Origin: Mucilaginibacter sp. OK098
GTDB lineage: Bacteria > Bacteroidota > Bacteroidia > Sphingobacteriales > Sphingobacteriaceae
Reading direction: 5' to 3'
DNA: 64,000 nt
Assembly: GCF_900142915.1 (NCBI RefSeq)
Contig: NZ_FRCM01000007.1
Location: 1-64,000 of the forward strand
The position numbers and the translations under genes are program-made. The stretch's first letter is position 1. Every line of letters starts with the position of its first letter. Of this stretch, positions 43,888 through 53,076 are shown one piece after another. The notes below the pieces were generated by a model. The model saw only the letters and a program-made list of their open reading frames with translations. It did no database searches and had not been told where the DNA came from.

Positions 43888-44023
43888 TTAAAGAGAGGTG
43901 AAAGGATAAAGGTAAAAGGCGAAAGGTTTCAGCTGGTTAAAAGATTCCTTCCGCCATTCACATTTCATCTTCCACATTCAAATACCTTTTACCTTTCGCC
44001 TTTATCCTTTCACCTCTCTTTAA
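43888..44023. repeat. Long purine-rich inverted repeat before the pirin stop
   Basis: The left arm (43888-43927, GAGAGGTGAAAGGATAAAGG type) and the right arm (43984-44023) are complementary over about 31 bp with one internal gap. The arms are themselves built of AAAGG repeats. It could form a large hairpin between the pirin and receiver-like genes. Confidence 0.7.
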
Positions 44024-44033
44024 TCCTTTCACC

Positions 44034-44750
44034 TTACTGCAACATTGGTACTTCCATCAACAAAAACTCTGCATCAGTATCAGCGGTAATGGTAAACTTA
44101 TCGGTGTCCCAAATACCATAGCCATCGCGGGTGTTTAAAAGCTGGTCGTTTACTTTTACATCGCCGCTTAATACAAATACGTAAACGCCGTTCCCTTTAC
44201 CTTTTATAGCGTACTCAGTACTGATGCCTTTATCAAATTTGCCCAAATGGAACCATGCATTCTGATGGATCCAAACCCCTTCATCATCCGCATTTGGTGA
44301 AAGGATCTGTTGTAACTTATTGTGCCTGTCTTCCAGGTTCAAAGTAATTTGGTCATAACGCGGCTCAACATTCTTTTTATCAGGATATACCCAGATCTGC
44401 AAAAACTTTACCCGTTGCTCCCTGTCTTTATTATACTCACTGTGATAAATGCCTGTACCGGCGCTCATAGCCTGGATATCGCCATTTTTTATAACGGCAA
44501 CATTGTTCATGCTGTCTTTATGTTCAAGATCGCCCTCAAGCGGGATAGAGATGATCTCCATATTATCATGCGGATGTTTCCCAAAACCCATGCCAGCATC
44601 AACGGTATCATCGTTCAATACCCTTAACGCGCCAAAGCCCATCCTTTCAGGATTATAATAACTTGAAAAACTAAAACTATGATAACTGTTAAGCCAGCCA
44701 TGGTTTGCATGTCCACGGGTTCCGGCTTTATGTAATACGGTGTGTGCCAT
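44034..44750 (-). CDS. Pirin family protein, YhaK-like
   Basis: The 238-residue bicupin has the short-pirin signatures GWLNSYHSFSFSSYYNPE and FGKHPHDNMEIISIPLEGDL (metal ligands H-x-H and E) and SAGTGIYHSEYN. Family members act as quercetin 2,3-dioxygenase-like or redox-responsive enzymes. A TACCTTTG -7 element is seen 30 bp upstream (44780-44787). The Crp/Fnr gene immediately upstream on the same strand is its likely regulator. Confidence 0.9.
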   Translation of the reverse strand: MAHTVLHKAGTRGHANHGWLNSYHSFSFSSYYNPERMGFGALRVLNDDTVDAGMGFGKHPHDNMEIISIPLEGDLEHKDSMNNVAVIKNGDIQAMSAGTGIYHSEYNKDREQRVKFLQIWVYPDKKNVEPRYDQITLNLEDRHNKLQQILSPNADDEGVWIHQNAWFHLGKFDKGISTEYAIKGKGNGVYVFVLSGDVKVNDQLLNTRDGYGIWDTDKFTITADTDAEFLLMEVPMLQ

Positions 44751-44840
44751 TGTAATTGTTCCTTCTTTATTTTATACAACAAAGGTAAGTCCTTCAAAAT
44801 CCATGGCACTTGATGTAGGTTAAGAAATGATTGGGTTGAT

Positions 44841-44982
44841 AGTTCATAGTTGATGGTTCATAGCCGGAGATGGGCATGAACGGTTATATGTCAGTAGTCG
44901 TTATCTTTTTTTAGACACAGCGCCTTATCAATAGTGAACTTTTTTGCAGCTACTATGAACTATGAACCATCAACTATGAACT
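44841..44982. repeat. Inverted repeat with GTTCATAG-type arms
   Basis: The 23-bp arms at 44841-44863 and 44960-44982 (AGTTCATAGTTGATGGTTCA type) are perfectly complementary and internally repetitive. They lie between the Crp/Fnr and pirin genes and can form a long stem with a ~96-base loop. Confidence 0.75.
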
Positions 44983-44987
44983 CCCAA

Positions 44988-45572
44988 TCAACTCTTTCTC
45001 AACAACCCACTCCTCATCCTGCTAAAAAATTCCGGTGTTACGCCTATGTATGATGCTATTTGTTTTTGTGGCAGGTGATCGATAAGCGTGGGATAGCGTT
45101 TGCAAAAAATGCTGTACCGTTCTTCGGCAGTGAGGCTCATGTTATCAACTATGCGCTGCTGGTTGGCTACCAGCGAGTTTTCTGTAAGGATGCGGAAAAA
45201 GCGCTCGAACTTCGGTACTTCGTGATAGAGCTTTTCCTGGTTTATTTTGGATAGGATGATGGCTTCCGTATCCTCAAGGGCTTCGATGTTAAGGATGCCG
45301 GGCTTTTGTGAGATCAGGCTGTACATATCTGCCATCCACCAGCCTGGCGGGGCAAAACTTAACACATGCTCAACGCCGTTTTTATCAACTGTAAATCCAC
45401 GCAGGCAACCATCTGTTACAAAAATTGAATTTTTACAGATCTCGCCTTCATTAAGGGTAAGCTGTTTCCGTTTGATCTGCTTAGGTTGCAGATGCGAAAT
45501 AAAGATCTCCCTCTCAGTATCATCAAGGTGAATATATTTTGAAACGTTATTTAGCAGCAAGTCAAATGGCAT
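44988..45572 (-). CDS. Crp/Fnr family transcriptional regulator
   Basis: The 194-residue protein has an N-terminal cNMP-binding-type domain and a C-terminal winged helix with the recognition sequence YIGVTPEFFSRMRSG. Pro-Glu-Phe-Phe replaces the Arg-Glu-Thr-(Leu/Val) of CRP, so its DNA site should differ from that of the regulator at 27984. It precedes the pirin gene on the same strand. Confidence 0.86.
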   Translation of the reverse strand: MPFDLLLNNVSKYIHLDDTEREIFISHLQPKQIKRKQLTLNEGEICKNSIFVTDGCLRGFTVDKNGVEHVLSFAPPGWWMADMYSLISQKPGILNIEALEDTEAIILSKINQEKLYHEVPKFERFFRILTENSLVANQQRIVDNMSLTAEERYSIFCKRYPTLIDHLPQKQIASYIGVTPEFFSRMRSGLLRKS

Positions 45573-45751
45573 AGTATGTTTAAAAAGTAAGTTTATGGTA
45601 TTTAAATGGAATCTTTATTTTACTGAACCAACCCAAACAGAAATTTAATATTAAGCAGCTGCAATTTAACTATATGATAACACAATATTTAACAACCTAC
45701 AATATTGACAGGGTAAATTTGCAATATAAATTTTAGCAATAATACCCAAAA

Positions 45752-46618
45752 ATGCGTTCAGCAATTTTAAGCGTAAAGTTACTAAAAACAGGATTTTTTG
45801 TTTTACTTCTTCTTAGCCCCTTAATTGTCCGCTCCCAGTTAGTTCCCCTACCAAATGCGTTTGCACATAATGATTATTTCCATAAACGCCCACTGTTTGA
45901 TGCCCTTGAAAATGGATATACCAATATTGAGGCCGACATTTTTTTAGAAGAGGATAATTTAATTGTTGCGCATATTAACCCTTTCTTCAGAAGCGACAAA
46001 ACCCTAGAAGCGCTTTATTTAAAACCCCTGGCCGAACACATAGCCAAAAACAACGGACAGGTATATAAAGGGTACAATGAGCCGGTTATTTTGATGATAG
46101 ATATAAAAACCGGGGCCGATAATACCTATGCTAAACTTAAAACATTGCTTAAAAAGTATAGCTCCATATTGTCAAGCTATGATCACGGTGTTGTTTTAAA
46201 GGGAGCTGTTACTATTGTGCTATCGGGTCATAAACCTTATAAAATGATAAAAGCCGAAGAAAACCGCCTGGCATTTATTGATGAAGACCTTATAAAAACA
46301 AGCCAGGATACCACCTCGACTAACGTTTATAAATTATCAAGCTGCAAATACTCCAAAATTTTGAAATGGGAAGGGCGGGGAGACCTGCCGGATAACGAAC
46401 GAAGGCGATTATGCACTTATGTGGTTATGGCCCACAGGTTCGGTAAAAAGGTAAGGCTTTGGGCCTCTCCCGAAAACAGTATTGTTTGGGAAGAGCTATT
46501 AAAGTGCGGGGTTGATCTGATCACCACTGATAAACTTGTTTCCCTTAAAAACTTTTTACTATCACGTTCTGTAAGTTATGAAAATTCAAGTATCATGATA
46601 ACCAGCAACGCAAAATAA
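45752..46618 (+). CDS. Secreted glycerophosphodiester phosphodiesterase-like protein
   Basis: The 288-residue protein has a signal peptide (TGFFVLLLLSPLIVRS) and a TIM-barrel phosphodiesterase pattern: AHNDY (metal/catalytic His), IEADIFLEEDNLIVAH and ILMIDIKTG, with the C-terminal ITTDKL of GDPD/PI-PLC-like enzymes. Such enzymes hydrolyse glycerophosphodiesters or related phospholipid parts. A TAAATTTG -7-like element is at 45714-45721. Confidence 0.78.
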   Translation: MRSAILSVKLLKTGFFVLLLLSPLIVRSQLVPLPNAFAHNDYFHKRPLFDALENGYTNIEADIFLEEDNLIVAHINPFFRSDKTLEALYLKPLAEHIAKNNGQVYKGYNEPVILMIDIKTGADNTYAKLKTLLKKYSSILSSYDHGVVLKGAVTIVLSGHKPYKMIKAEENRLAFIDEDLIKTSQDTTSTNVYKLSSCKYSKILKWEGRGDLPDNERRRLCTYVVMAHRFGKKVRLWASPENSIVWEELLKCGVDLITTDKLVSLKNFLLSRSVSYENSSIMITSNAK

Positions 46619-46622
46619 AAAA

Positions 46623-46844
46623 TCAGGTTTTCAAGGTTTTTTGCTCATTTTGCAGCATAATTAAGGCCTTTTCGGCCCTAACCTTCCGCGTATCTTCCTG
46701 TTTTGCCGAGCCTACCCAATCGCAGTAGCCTTGCTTGTATGACCTGGACAGGTTATCAAAAAATGTTTTTGCTTTTGCATCCGTAGCCAATACCGCTTCC
46801 AGTTCAGCAGGGGTGCCTTCAATATGTTCGCCTTTTTTGAGCAT
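46623..46844 (-). CDS. YdeI/OmpD-associated C-terminal domain protein
   Basis: The 73-residue protein has the C-terminal helical signature of the YdeI/OmpD-associated family (FFDNLSRSYKQGYCDWVGSA followed by KQEDTRKVRAEKAL). The N-terminal DUF1905-like part is missing, so this is a stand-alone short form. Family members were linked to bacteriocin resistance, but the mechanism is unclear. It is convergent with the GDPD-like gene, 4 bp apart. Confidence 0.7.
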   Translation of the reverse strand: MLKKGEHIEGTPAELEAVLATDAKAKTFFDNLSRSYKQGYCDWVGSAKQEDTRKVRAEKALIMLQNEQKTLKT

Positions 46845-46956
46845 GGTGTTTTTTAGATTTGAGATAAATATAAAAAGATATCCTGATTATAATTTACACA
46901 TCCGCTCATACATTAATCCTCGTATCCGCACATTCGCACATCTGCACATCCGATCC

Positions 46957-47730
46957 TCACAACGTCAACGCCTTCATTTGAGGTTGAGCCCATGGCCCCC
47001 AATTTTTCATCAGCTGCTTAAGCGTTGTAACCAGCTCTTTATTGGTAACTACCTTTCCTTTTTTTGGTATTATCATAGCTTTTGGCTCAACAGGCGCATC
47101 TGTTACTTTAGTGGCAAACCAGCTTATGTTTTCGTGCGGCAGGGCTAAGCCCAGGATCATGCCGGGTAAGCCCGAAAATGACTCCGGGCCACCGGATACA
47201 GGGATCTTATCGGTATAAAAAGCTACTACGTAAACAGAATCCATTACCAGTGCATTTGCTCTGCGGCAAGTATAGCCGGCTATTTCTCGTGTTTCATCGG
47301 TAATTTTCCAGGTTATCTTGCGTACGCTATCCTTCACCATAAAAACCTCTTCATACACCTTTTTTTGTGTAACACTGGTTTTGGTATCCAGGTCGGTATA
47401 AATAACATTTGGCTGGCCCGACATGGCCAGGTCGCTAAAAATGGTGTTGGCGCTCTCCGACTCAATTGGTGCGTACATTGTTTTATTATCATTAAAAGTT
47501 AAAGTGCTTTTAACCTTTGTAAACTGCGATTGTGTTTTTTTGTACGACTCCAGGATAGGCGTAAAAAAGGCCTCGTTATCAGGTGTTATTAATTTCTTTA
47601 TCAGCGCAAACATGTTTGCACTCTTTTCAAATTCAATAGTGCCGCGGGTTGTAAAGTGTTCATTTTGGGCAAATAGCATGTTGCCACTCAGTAGCAACAT
47701 GCCTATAATTGTGATGATTTTGGTTTTCAT
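46957..47730 (-). CDS. GLPGLI family protein
   Basis: The 257-residue secreted protein has a signal peptide (MKTKIITIIGMLLLSGNMLFA) and the name-giving motif in the form FSGLPGMILGLALPHENI (about residues 183-200). The family is of unknown function and typically sits beside an outer-membrane beta-barrel protein, as here. Its start is 5 bp after the barrel gene stop, so they form one operon. Confidence 0.92.
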   Translation of the reverse strand: MKTKIITIIGMLLLSGNMLFAQNEHFTTRGTIEFEKSANMFALIKKLITPDNEAFFTPILESYKKTQSQFTKVKSTLTFNDNKTMYAPIESESANTIFSDLAMSGQPNVIYTDLDTKTSVTQKKVYEEVFMVKDSVRKITWKITDETREIAGYTCRRANALVMDSVYVVAFYTDKIPVSGGPESFSGLPGMILGLALPHENISWFATKVTDAPVEPKAMIIPKKGKVVTNKELVTTLKQLMKNWGPWAQPQMKALTL

Positions 47731-47735
47731 ATTTA

Positions 47736-50531
47736 TTATTTTTTTACTGCCGGTCCGCCCATGCTGTTAAAATCCCAGGTTACGGAAAACATAAAATATC
47801 TTCTTATTGTTGTGTAGGTGTTTTGGGTGATATAGTTGTTGTTCACGGATCTGTCAAAGCCCTTGTTTTGATCCAACAAATCGTTCCCTGCCAATGTAAA
47901 CTTTAAATTATCCTCTTTTAAAAATGTTTTGCTTAATGACGCATTTACTAATGTGCGGTGGAAGTCGCTGTTAAAGGTCTGCGTTTTTGCCTTGTACAGG
48001 TAATCGGCATCAGATGCGAGCTGAAACTTGCCGGGGAGATATATGGTGAATGATCCGCGCGCACTAAATCCCCGCCCGTTGCTATTAATGTTCGGTTGCA
48101 GCGACGATCCGCTAACGGTATAATTAGGTCCGAAAAAAACGTTAAAATCAAATTTCTTTTGGATGTATTCGTAAGCCTGTATACCGCCAGTGTAGGTATT
48201 TGATTTAGTAAAGTTAAGCGCGGAGTTTGATAAATTGTAAGAATTATTGCCCGATACATTACCGTTAAGACCGATGTTAAGATCAGTATGCCCTATTTTT
48301 CTTCCAACACTGGCATCCAGGTAAAAGCTTGACGGCTGTTTGGTATCCAGGTTTATATACTGGATGGTGCTTTTACCTGCCGAATTGGTTACCTGGTTAC
48401 TTACAATCGGGTTTGATGTATATGAATAATTACCATATACATAAAAAGACATCCCGCTTAAAACTTTATAGGAGTTGTAATTAAGATTAAAGCTATTTTG
48501 AAATGATGGCTTAAGCGCCTGGTTGCCAATAACAATCAGCAAAGGGTCGTTATTTACCGCCACCGGCTGGATCTGATCAATTGTTGGTTGCGTAGGACTG
48601 CCGCGATAGCTAAGACCAAAGTACTTTTGCTGTGAAGGCCTGTATTGAAACCTAACCTGCGGGTTCCAGTTCACAAAATTTCTTTTAAACTCATAGTTTG
48701 TGGCTTCATCAACCTGGTTAAAGTTAACGGCTGTTACCTTAGTGCCAAAGTTCACCGTGATCTTCTTCTTTTTAAAATTATAAAACGCACCCACCTGGTT
48801 TGATAGCTGGTTAAGCTTAAAATTATTACTCAGTGAATCAACCAGCACATTATAATTTCCAGGAGATGACGGGTTAAATGATTTTCGGTCGGATGTACCG
48901 TTATCAACCCCAATGCTGTAATTAAAAATCAATGACGATGCTTTTGAAAGTGGTTCGGTATAGGTAATATTACTGGTTATTATATTACTTTTTGTTTTGT
49001 TTGTTTTGTACTGATCAATATGCTGCGTGCTGTCTAATTTCCCCTTGTCGTCATAAAAATTTGCATCTGATTTTAAAAAGCCTTTTGAATCCCCCTCGTT
49101 ATATGATTCGCTTATCAATACAGAAATTGTACGTCCTTTCTTTTTAAACTTTTTAGTGTAAAAAGCGCTGGCATTAAATATCTGGTTGTTACTGTTATTG
49201 GTTGTATTGCTGTTGTTATCGTTTAATGCCGATCCATCCCCCCTGGTGCTTTTGGTAACATTACTATTATTGGTTTTACTGTTCTTTAAAGTGCCATCAG
49301 TCATTATTTTCAGGTTGGATGTTGTATCAAGCTTTACTTGGTAAGTAGCATCCAGCTTTTGCCTGAAAATATAATTATCATATTTTTGATTCGCATCTGT
49401 ATTGATGGTGCCTGTTGGTAAATTATTTTGAGATAAGGTATTGTTTGTACCGTTAACCTCTAACGATCCAATCTTATAATTGGCGTTAATTGATTCTTTA
49501 TCTTTATTAAATTTACTATCGTAATGTACGCCGCCGGTACGGGCAAGCGGGATCCCCTGGCCGCCATACTGACCGCTCCACCCTTCAATAGCATCTTCAC
49601 CACCACTGCCTGTAAACATAAGCCCGCCGTCATCAGTAACCTCTAAGTTGCTGCCGCCATATTTTTGGCTGTCCTGCCAGCCTAGGCCCGTTTTACCAGT
49701 GTTGGCCACTATGGCGTAGGCAGAGAATTTCTCTTTGGCCTTAAATTTATTGTATAAGGCCTGCCCTGAATAATAACCGTCGGTACCAACGCCACCATCC
49801 AGCTTACCAAAATAACCATTCTTCTTATCGGCCTTTAGCTGTATGTTGAGCGTTTTGGCTTTTTTACCATCATCAATGCCTGTAAATGCCGCCTGGTCGC
49901 TGGCTTTATCATAAAGCTGTACTTTATCAACCATATCAGCCCGCAGGTTTTTAGTTACAAGGGTGGGGTCATCGCCAAAAAACTCCTCGCCGTCAACCAG
50001 TACCTTGGTAACGGTTTGGCCCTGGGCTGTAATTTTACCATCCTTATCCACCTGGATCCCCGGAAATTGTTTTAACAGGTCCTCAACCTTGGCATTCGGC
50101 TGCACTTTAAATGCTTTGGCGTCAAACTCAGTAGTATCGCCCTTCATTTTCATGGCAGCGCGGCTGCTTTTAACAATAACATCAGCCAATAGCTTTGCTT
50201 TAAGTATCATACTTAATCGCCCGAAATCACGCGTACTTTTGGCAGAATCTAACGTAAAGCGTTCAACATAATCGGCATAACCCGGGTAAGTAACCAGTAA
50301 TATCAGCTTACCCTTTTTTAAGTTAGGGAGTGTAAAAGCACCGGTAGTATTGGCACGTGTAAAACTAACCAGGGTTGAATCTTTGGCATTTAAAACACTT
50401 ATGGATGTGTTTGACAGCTTTGAACCCGAAGCCGTATCAGCAACCGAACCCTTAACCGAATATAGATTTTGCGCAAATGCCGAAAATGTTAACAGGAAGC
50501 AGGAAAGTAAAAGTAAAATTGTGAATTTCAT
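47736..50531 (-). CDS. TonB-dependent receptor-like outer membrane beta-barrel protein
   Basis: The 931-residue protein has a signal peptide (ending FSAFAQ), a CarboxypepD_reg-like domain (residues about 25-110), a plug-like region (PNAKVEDLLKQFPGIQVDK, then VLVDGEEFFGDDPTL) and a large beta-barrel of the OMP_b-brl_3 type. No conventional TonB box is obvious. Such proteins are thought to import or export with their GLPGLI partner; the substrate is unknown. Confidence 0.9.
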   Translation of the reverse strand: MKFTILLLLSCFLLTFSAFAQNLYSVKGSVADTASGSKLSNTSISVLNAKDSTLVSFTRANTTGAFTLPNLKKGKLILLVTYPGYADYVERFTLDSAKSTRDFGRLSMILKAKLLADVIVKSSRAAMKMKGDTTEFDAKAFKVQPNAKVEDLLKQFPGIQVDKDGKITAQGQTVTKVLVDGEEFFGDDPTLVTKNLRADMVDKVQLYDKASDQAAFTGIDDGKKAKTLNIQLKADKKNGYFGKLDGGVGTDGYYSGQALYNKFKAKEKFSAYAIVANTGKTGLGWQDSQKYGGSNLEVTDDGGLMFTGSGGEDAIEGWSGQYGGQGIPLARTGGVHYDSKFNKDKESINANYKIGSLEVNGTNNTLSQNNLPTGTINTDANQKYDNYIFRQKLDATYQVKLDTTSNLKIMTDGTLKNSKTNNSNVTKSTRGDGSALNDNNSNTTNNSNNQIFNASAFYTKKFKKKGRTISVLISESYNEGDSKGFLKSDANFYDDKGKLDSTQHIDQYKTNKTKSNIITSNITYTEPLSKASSLIFNYSIGVDNGTSDRKSFNPSSPGNYNVLVDSLSNNFKLNQLSNQVGAFYNFKKKKITVNFGTKVTAVNFNQVDEATNYEFKRNFVNWNPQVRFQYRPSQQKYFGLSYRGSPTQPTIDQIQPVAVNNDPLLIVIGNQALKPSFQNSFNLNYNSYKVLSGMSFYVYGNYSYTSNPIVSNQVTNSAGKSTIQYINLDTKQPSSFYLDASVGRKIGHTDLNIGLNGNVSGNNSYNLSNSALNFTKSNTYTGGIQAYEYIQKKFDFNVFFGPNYTVSGSSLQPNINSNGRGFSARGSFTIYLPGKFQLASDADYLYKAKTQTFNSDFHRTLVNASLSKTFLKEDNLKFTLAGNDLLDQNKGFDRSVNNNYITQNTYTTIRRYFMFSVTWDFNSMGGPAVKK

Positions 50532-50660
50532 ATGTTAGGCTTATTGAAACTAAAGTATTAACTAAATTCTTAGTAATCAAAAACATTAACATTAATTAAC
50601 AATTCTTATTGTATAGCTAATGCAATTTAATTGCAATTAACTTAATTACAGGTGTTTAAT

Positions 50661-51554
50661 TTATTTAACAAGTAACTTTCTGAATGCCAGGCTATCGCCA
50701 TTAAACACATTAAAATCAGTTACATGATTAATCCCGCTTACTTTCGCCTTGTCGCTGTGCTGCCAAAAGCTCCATTTTGTAGTACTTTCAATAGCTAGCT
50801 GTGGTTGATAGTAGTGTGCTATCCATAAATTATAACCGTCAAAATAACCGTCCAGGTTATCCTGGTAAAATTTTAGTCCTGAATAGATCATCGGTTTAAT
50901 TTTGGTTTTTGCTTCTACATATTTCAAAAAGGCTTTTAGTTCTTCGCGCATTTTGGCTGGTGCAACCCCATTTAATTCTTCCACATCAACCACCATTGGC
51001 AGATCGCCCTTTTCTGTTTTTACGTTTTGCAGAAAGAATATTGCCTGCCATTTACCACTCGTTTTCGGTCTGAAATAATGATAGGCACCACAGATGATCC
51101 CGGCTTTGGGACCCTCGCGCCAGTTGCGTTGAAAATACGGATCAACAATAACCACACCTTCTGTAGCCTTTATAAAAGCAAAGCTGATGTGCACCTCGTC
51201 TTCGCTCATATTTTTTACCTTATGCCAGTCAATCCTGCCCTGGTAATAGGAAACATCAATGCCATGAATGGTATATTTATCAGGGATGCGGATGTTAAAA
51301 CTTTTGTAGGTACGGTAATGCGGATCGGTGCCAACATCCCTGATCCAGCGCCAGGTAGATGTAAAGCATTTTATAACATAGCCATAATAAAACGGGGAAA
51401 GCAATATCAATAAAAAACCGGCCAAAGCTACTTTCCACTTTACCGGAAAATTGCCGGGCTTTTTCTTTTTAGCTGAAGCTCTCTTTTTTTGGGGAAAGGT
51501 TTTACTTACAGGTACTTTTTTTAAAGGGATAGTTTTTTTAACCGGAGTGCTCAC
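50661..51554 (-). CDS. Glycoside hydrolase family 25 (lysozyme-like) protein
   Basis: The 297-residue protein has a basic Lys/Pro-rich N-terminus (about 35 residues), a single membrane helix (VALAGFLLILLSPFYYGYVI), then the GH25 catalytic barrel. Catalytic-site motifs are GIDVSYYQG (Asp near residue 99) and PMVVDVEEL (D-x-E near residue 185). It probably hydrolyses peptidoglycan muramic acid links at the cell envelope. A -7-like TACTTTTG (51567-51560 on the minus strand) lies almost at the start codon. Confidence 0.87.
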   Translation of the reverse strand: MSTPVKKTIPLKKVPVSKTFPQKKRASAKKKKPGNFPVKWKVALAGFLLILLSPFYYGYVIKCFTSTWRWIRDVGTDPHYRTYKSFNIRIPDKYTIHGIDVSYYQGRIDWHKVKNMSEDEVHISFAFIKATEGVVIVDPYFQRNWREGPKAGIICGAYHYFRPKTSGKWQAIFFLQNVKTEKGDLPMVVDVEELNGVAPAKMREELKAFLKYVEAKTKIKPMIYSGLKFYQDNLDGYFDGYNLWIAHYYQPQLAIESTTKWSFWQHSDKAKVSGINHVTDFNVFNGDSLAFRKLLVK

Positions 51555-51753
51555 GCCTACAAAAGTACAAAAGAGGAAATGAGTTTAATGATTATAAATT
51601 GAATGTTGCCGATGCTTTTAACTTAAACTACTTTTATTTTAATTTTCTGTCAGATTAGCTGGCAGTTGCAACGAAGCCCTTAAAATAAACAACTGGCTAA
51701 CGGGTAACACACCTGGTAATGCAGACATTTCGGGCAAATAGGCTTTTCTTTAA

Positions 51754-52404
51754 CTATTTGAGGATGTTTAAAGTTATTTCCTTATCCAGAAATTTCCTGG
51801 TTAAACGGTAACATATATACGTAATTCCCGGGGAAGCTAAAATATCAATAGAATAATGAATATGCTGCACTACTAATAAGCAGGCAACAATGATAGTAGC
51901 TATAAAGCCTATTATTTTGTCATTTCTTTTCTCAAGGCATAAAAACATTAAAGTAAGCGTAGCTATATGTCCCGAGAAAAAAAGGTCTTTGGTTATAAGC
52001 GCCTGCCCATAAAAAACTCCGGTTAAAGGGTCTGCCAGTGGGATCAACCCAACCGGTGGCGCAAGCGGTACAATGCTAATGGTAATAAAGCGGGTTATGG
52101 TTATAGGTATAAGGGCCCAGCAATAAATTATATATATAGAGGGCTTATACAGTGCCCTGTAGAAGGTAAGCAATACCATTCCCCAAATAATGGAAAAAAT
52201 CAATACAGACACATTATGAGGCGTAATGGCTGCTAAAACGGGGTCGTTTATCAGTGTCCCCTCTCTTTTTTCAATATGACCGAAAAAAAGCGGCATCGTA
52301 AACACCACCGACAGCATAATTACGGTGCCTATGATAATTAACCGGCGTTTATAGGCTAATCTCCAGGTTTCTCTCCAAATGTTTCTTATTGACATTGTTG
52401 CCAT
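51754..52404 (-). CDS. PAP2-like / sphingomyelin-synthase-related membrane phosphatase
   Basis: The 216-residue integral membrane protein has about six hydrophobic segments and the lipid-phosphatase motifs FFSGHIATLTLMF (C2-type SGH) and HIHYSIDILAS (H..D of C3). The first PAP2 motif (K..R) is not seen, as in the PAP2_C/sphingomyelin synthase-like group. It could dephosphorylate or transfer headgroups of lipids; sphingolipids are normal in this phylum. Confidence 0.72.
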   Translation of the reverse strand: MATMSIRNIWRETWRLAYKRRLIIIGTVIMLSVVFTMPLFFGHIEKREGTLINDPVLAAITPHNVSVLIFSIIWGMVLLTFYRALYKPSIYIIYCWALIPITITRFITISIVPLAPPVGLIPLADPLTGVFYGQALITKDLFFSGHIATLTLMFLCLEKRNDKIIGFIATIIVACLLVVQHIHYSIDILASPGITYICYRLTRKFLDKEITLNILK

Positions 52405-52508
52405 ACAGGTGCAGCATAAAACTTTAGCGCCCGCAAAAGTAAGAATAGAAAATTTATTAGGAAACCTTTAAATAATATTAAATTAACATGACTTAAATTA
52501 TATTATTT

Positions 52509-52529
52509 AAATGCAATTGTGTTGCATTT
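52509..52529. promoter_or_regulatory. Putative Zur operator (8-5-8 palindrome) at merC-like gene
   Basis: AAATGCAA-TTGTG-TTGCATTT is a perfect inverted repeat (arms 52509-52516 and 52522-52529). It covers the -33 area of a TACCTTTG -7 element (52535-52542), placed to repress. The Fur-family gene 102 bp after merC is the obvious binding protein. Confidence 0.7.
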
Positions 52530-52546
52530 ATTATTACCTTTGCAAA

Positions 52547-52975
52547 ATGAATCATCCAAAGCACTCTTCAAAGCTCGATAATGTAGGCATGACAGCGTCT
52601 ATATTATGCGCAGTTCATTGTGCAATTGTACCCTTATTAATCACCAGCCTTCCATTGCTGGGTTTGGGGTTTTTAGCTAATCCATGGGTGGAATGGAGCA
52701 TGATAACTTTTGCAGTATTTATAGGGTTTTATGCTATCGGGCTTTCTTATGTCCGTTCGCACCACCGGATATTGCCCCTGGTTTTACTTTTTGGCGGATT
52801 TTTAGTTATCATAATTGGCCATATATATGTTACCAGCTGGCGAGAGGCTATTATTGTGCCTTTTGGTGGTTTGTTGATTGCTACAGCTCATTTTTTTAAT
52901 TATAAATACACTTCCATTTGCAGTGCGGATAATACCTTATTCCATTTAAAGCATAGCCATCCGCATAAGCATTAA
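52547..52975 (+). CDS. MerC domain protein (probable metal transporter)
   Basis: The 142-residue protein starts at ATG 52547; an upstream in-frame ATG at 52511 lies inside the operator. It has four transmembrane helices with the MerC signature ILCAVHCAIVPLL (paired cysteines in helix 1) and a His-rich tail (HLKHSHPHKH). MerC-type proteins import divalent metals; the context with a Zur-like regulator suggests zinc. The -7 box ends only 4 bp before the ATG, so the mRNA may be leaderless. Confidence 0.84.
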   Translation: MNHPKHSSKLDNVGMTASILCAVHCAIVPLLITSLPLLGLGFLANPWVEWSMITFAVFIGFYAIGLSYVRSHHRILPLVLLFGGFLVIIIGHIYVTSWREAIIVPFGGLLIATAHFFNYKYTSICSADNTLFHLKHSHPHKH

Positions 52976-53043
52976 ACATTCTTTGCATTTTGCTCATTAT
53001 CAAACAGGTTAATACTTTTTGCTGATGTGTGTTTTATTCTTTT

Positions 53044-53051
53044 TAACTTTG
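53044..53051 (+). promoter_or_regulatory. -7 promoter element of the Fur-family gene
   Basis: TAACTTTG, with TTTG 22 bp upstream at 53018-53021, overlaps the near-palindrome TTTGCAATTGTAAA. The gene may therefore be autoregulated. Confidence 0.5.
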
Positions 53052-53076
53052 CAATTGTAAATTATTTAATATTTTA

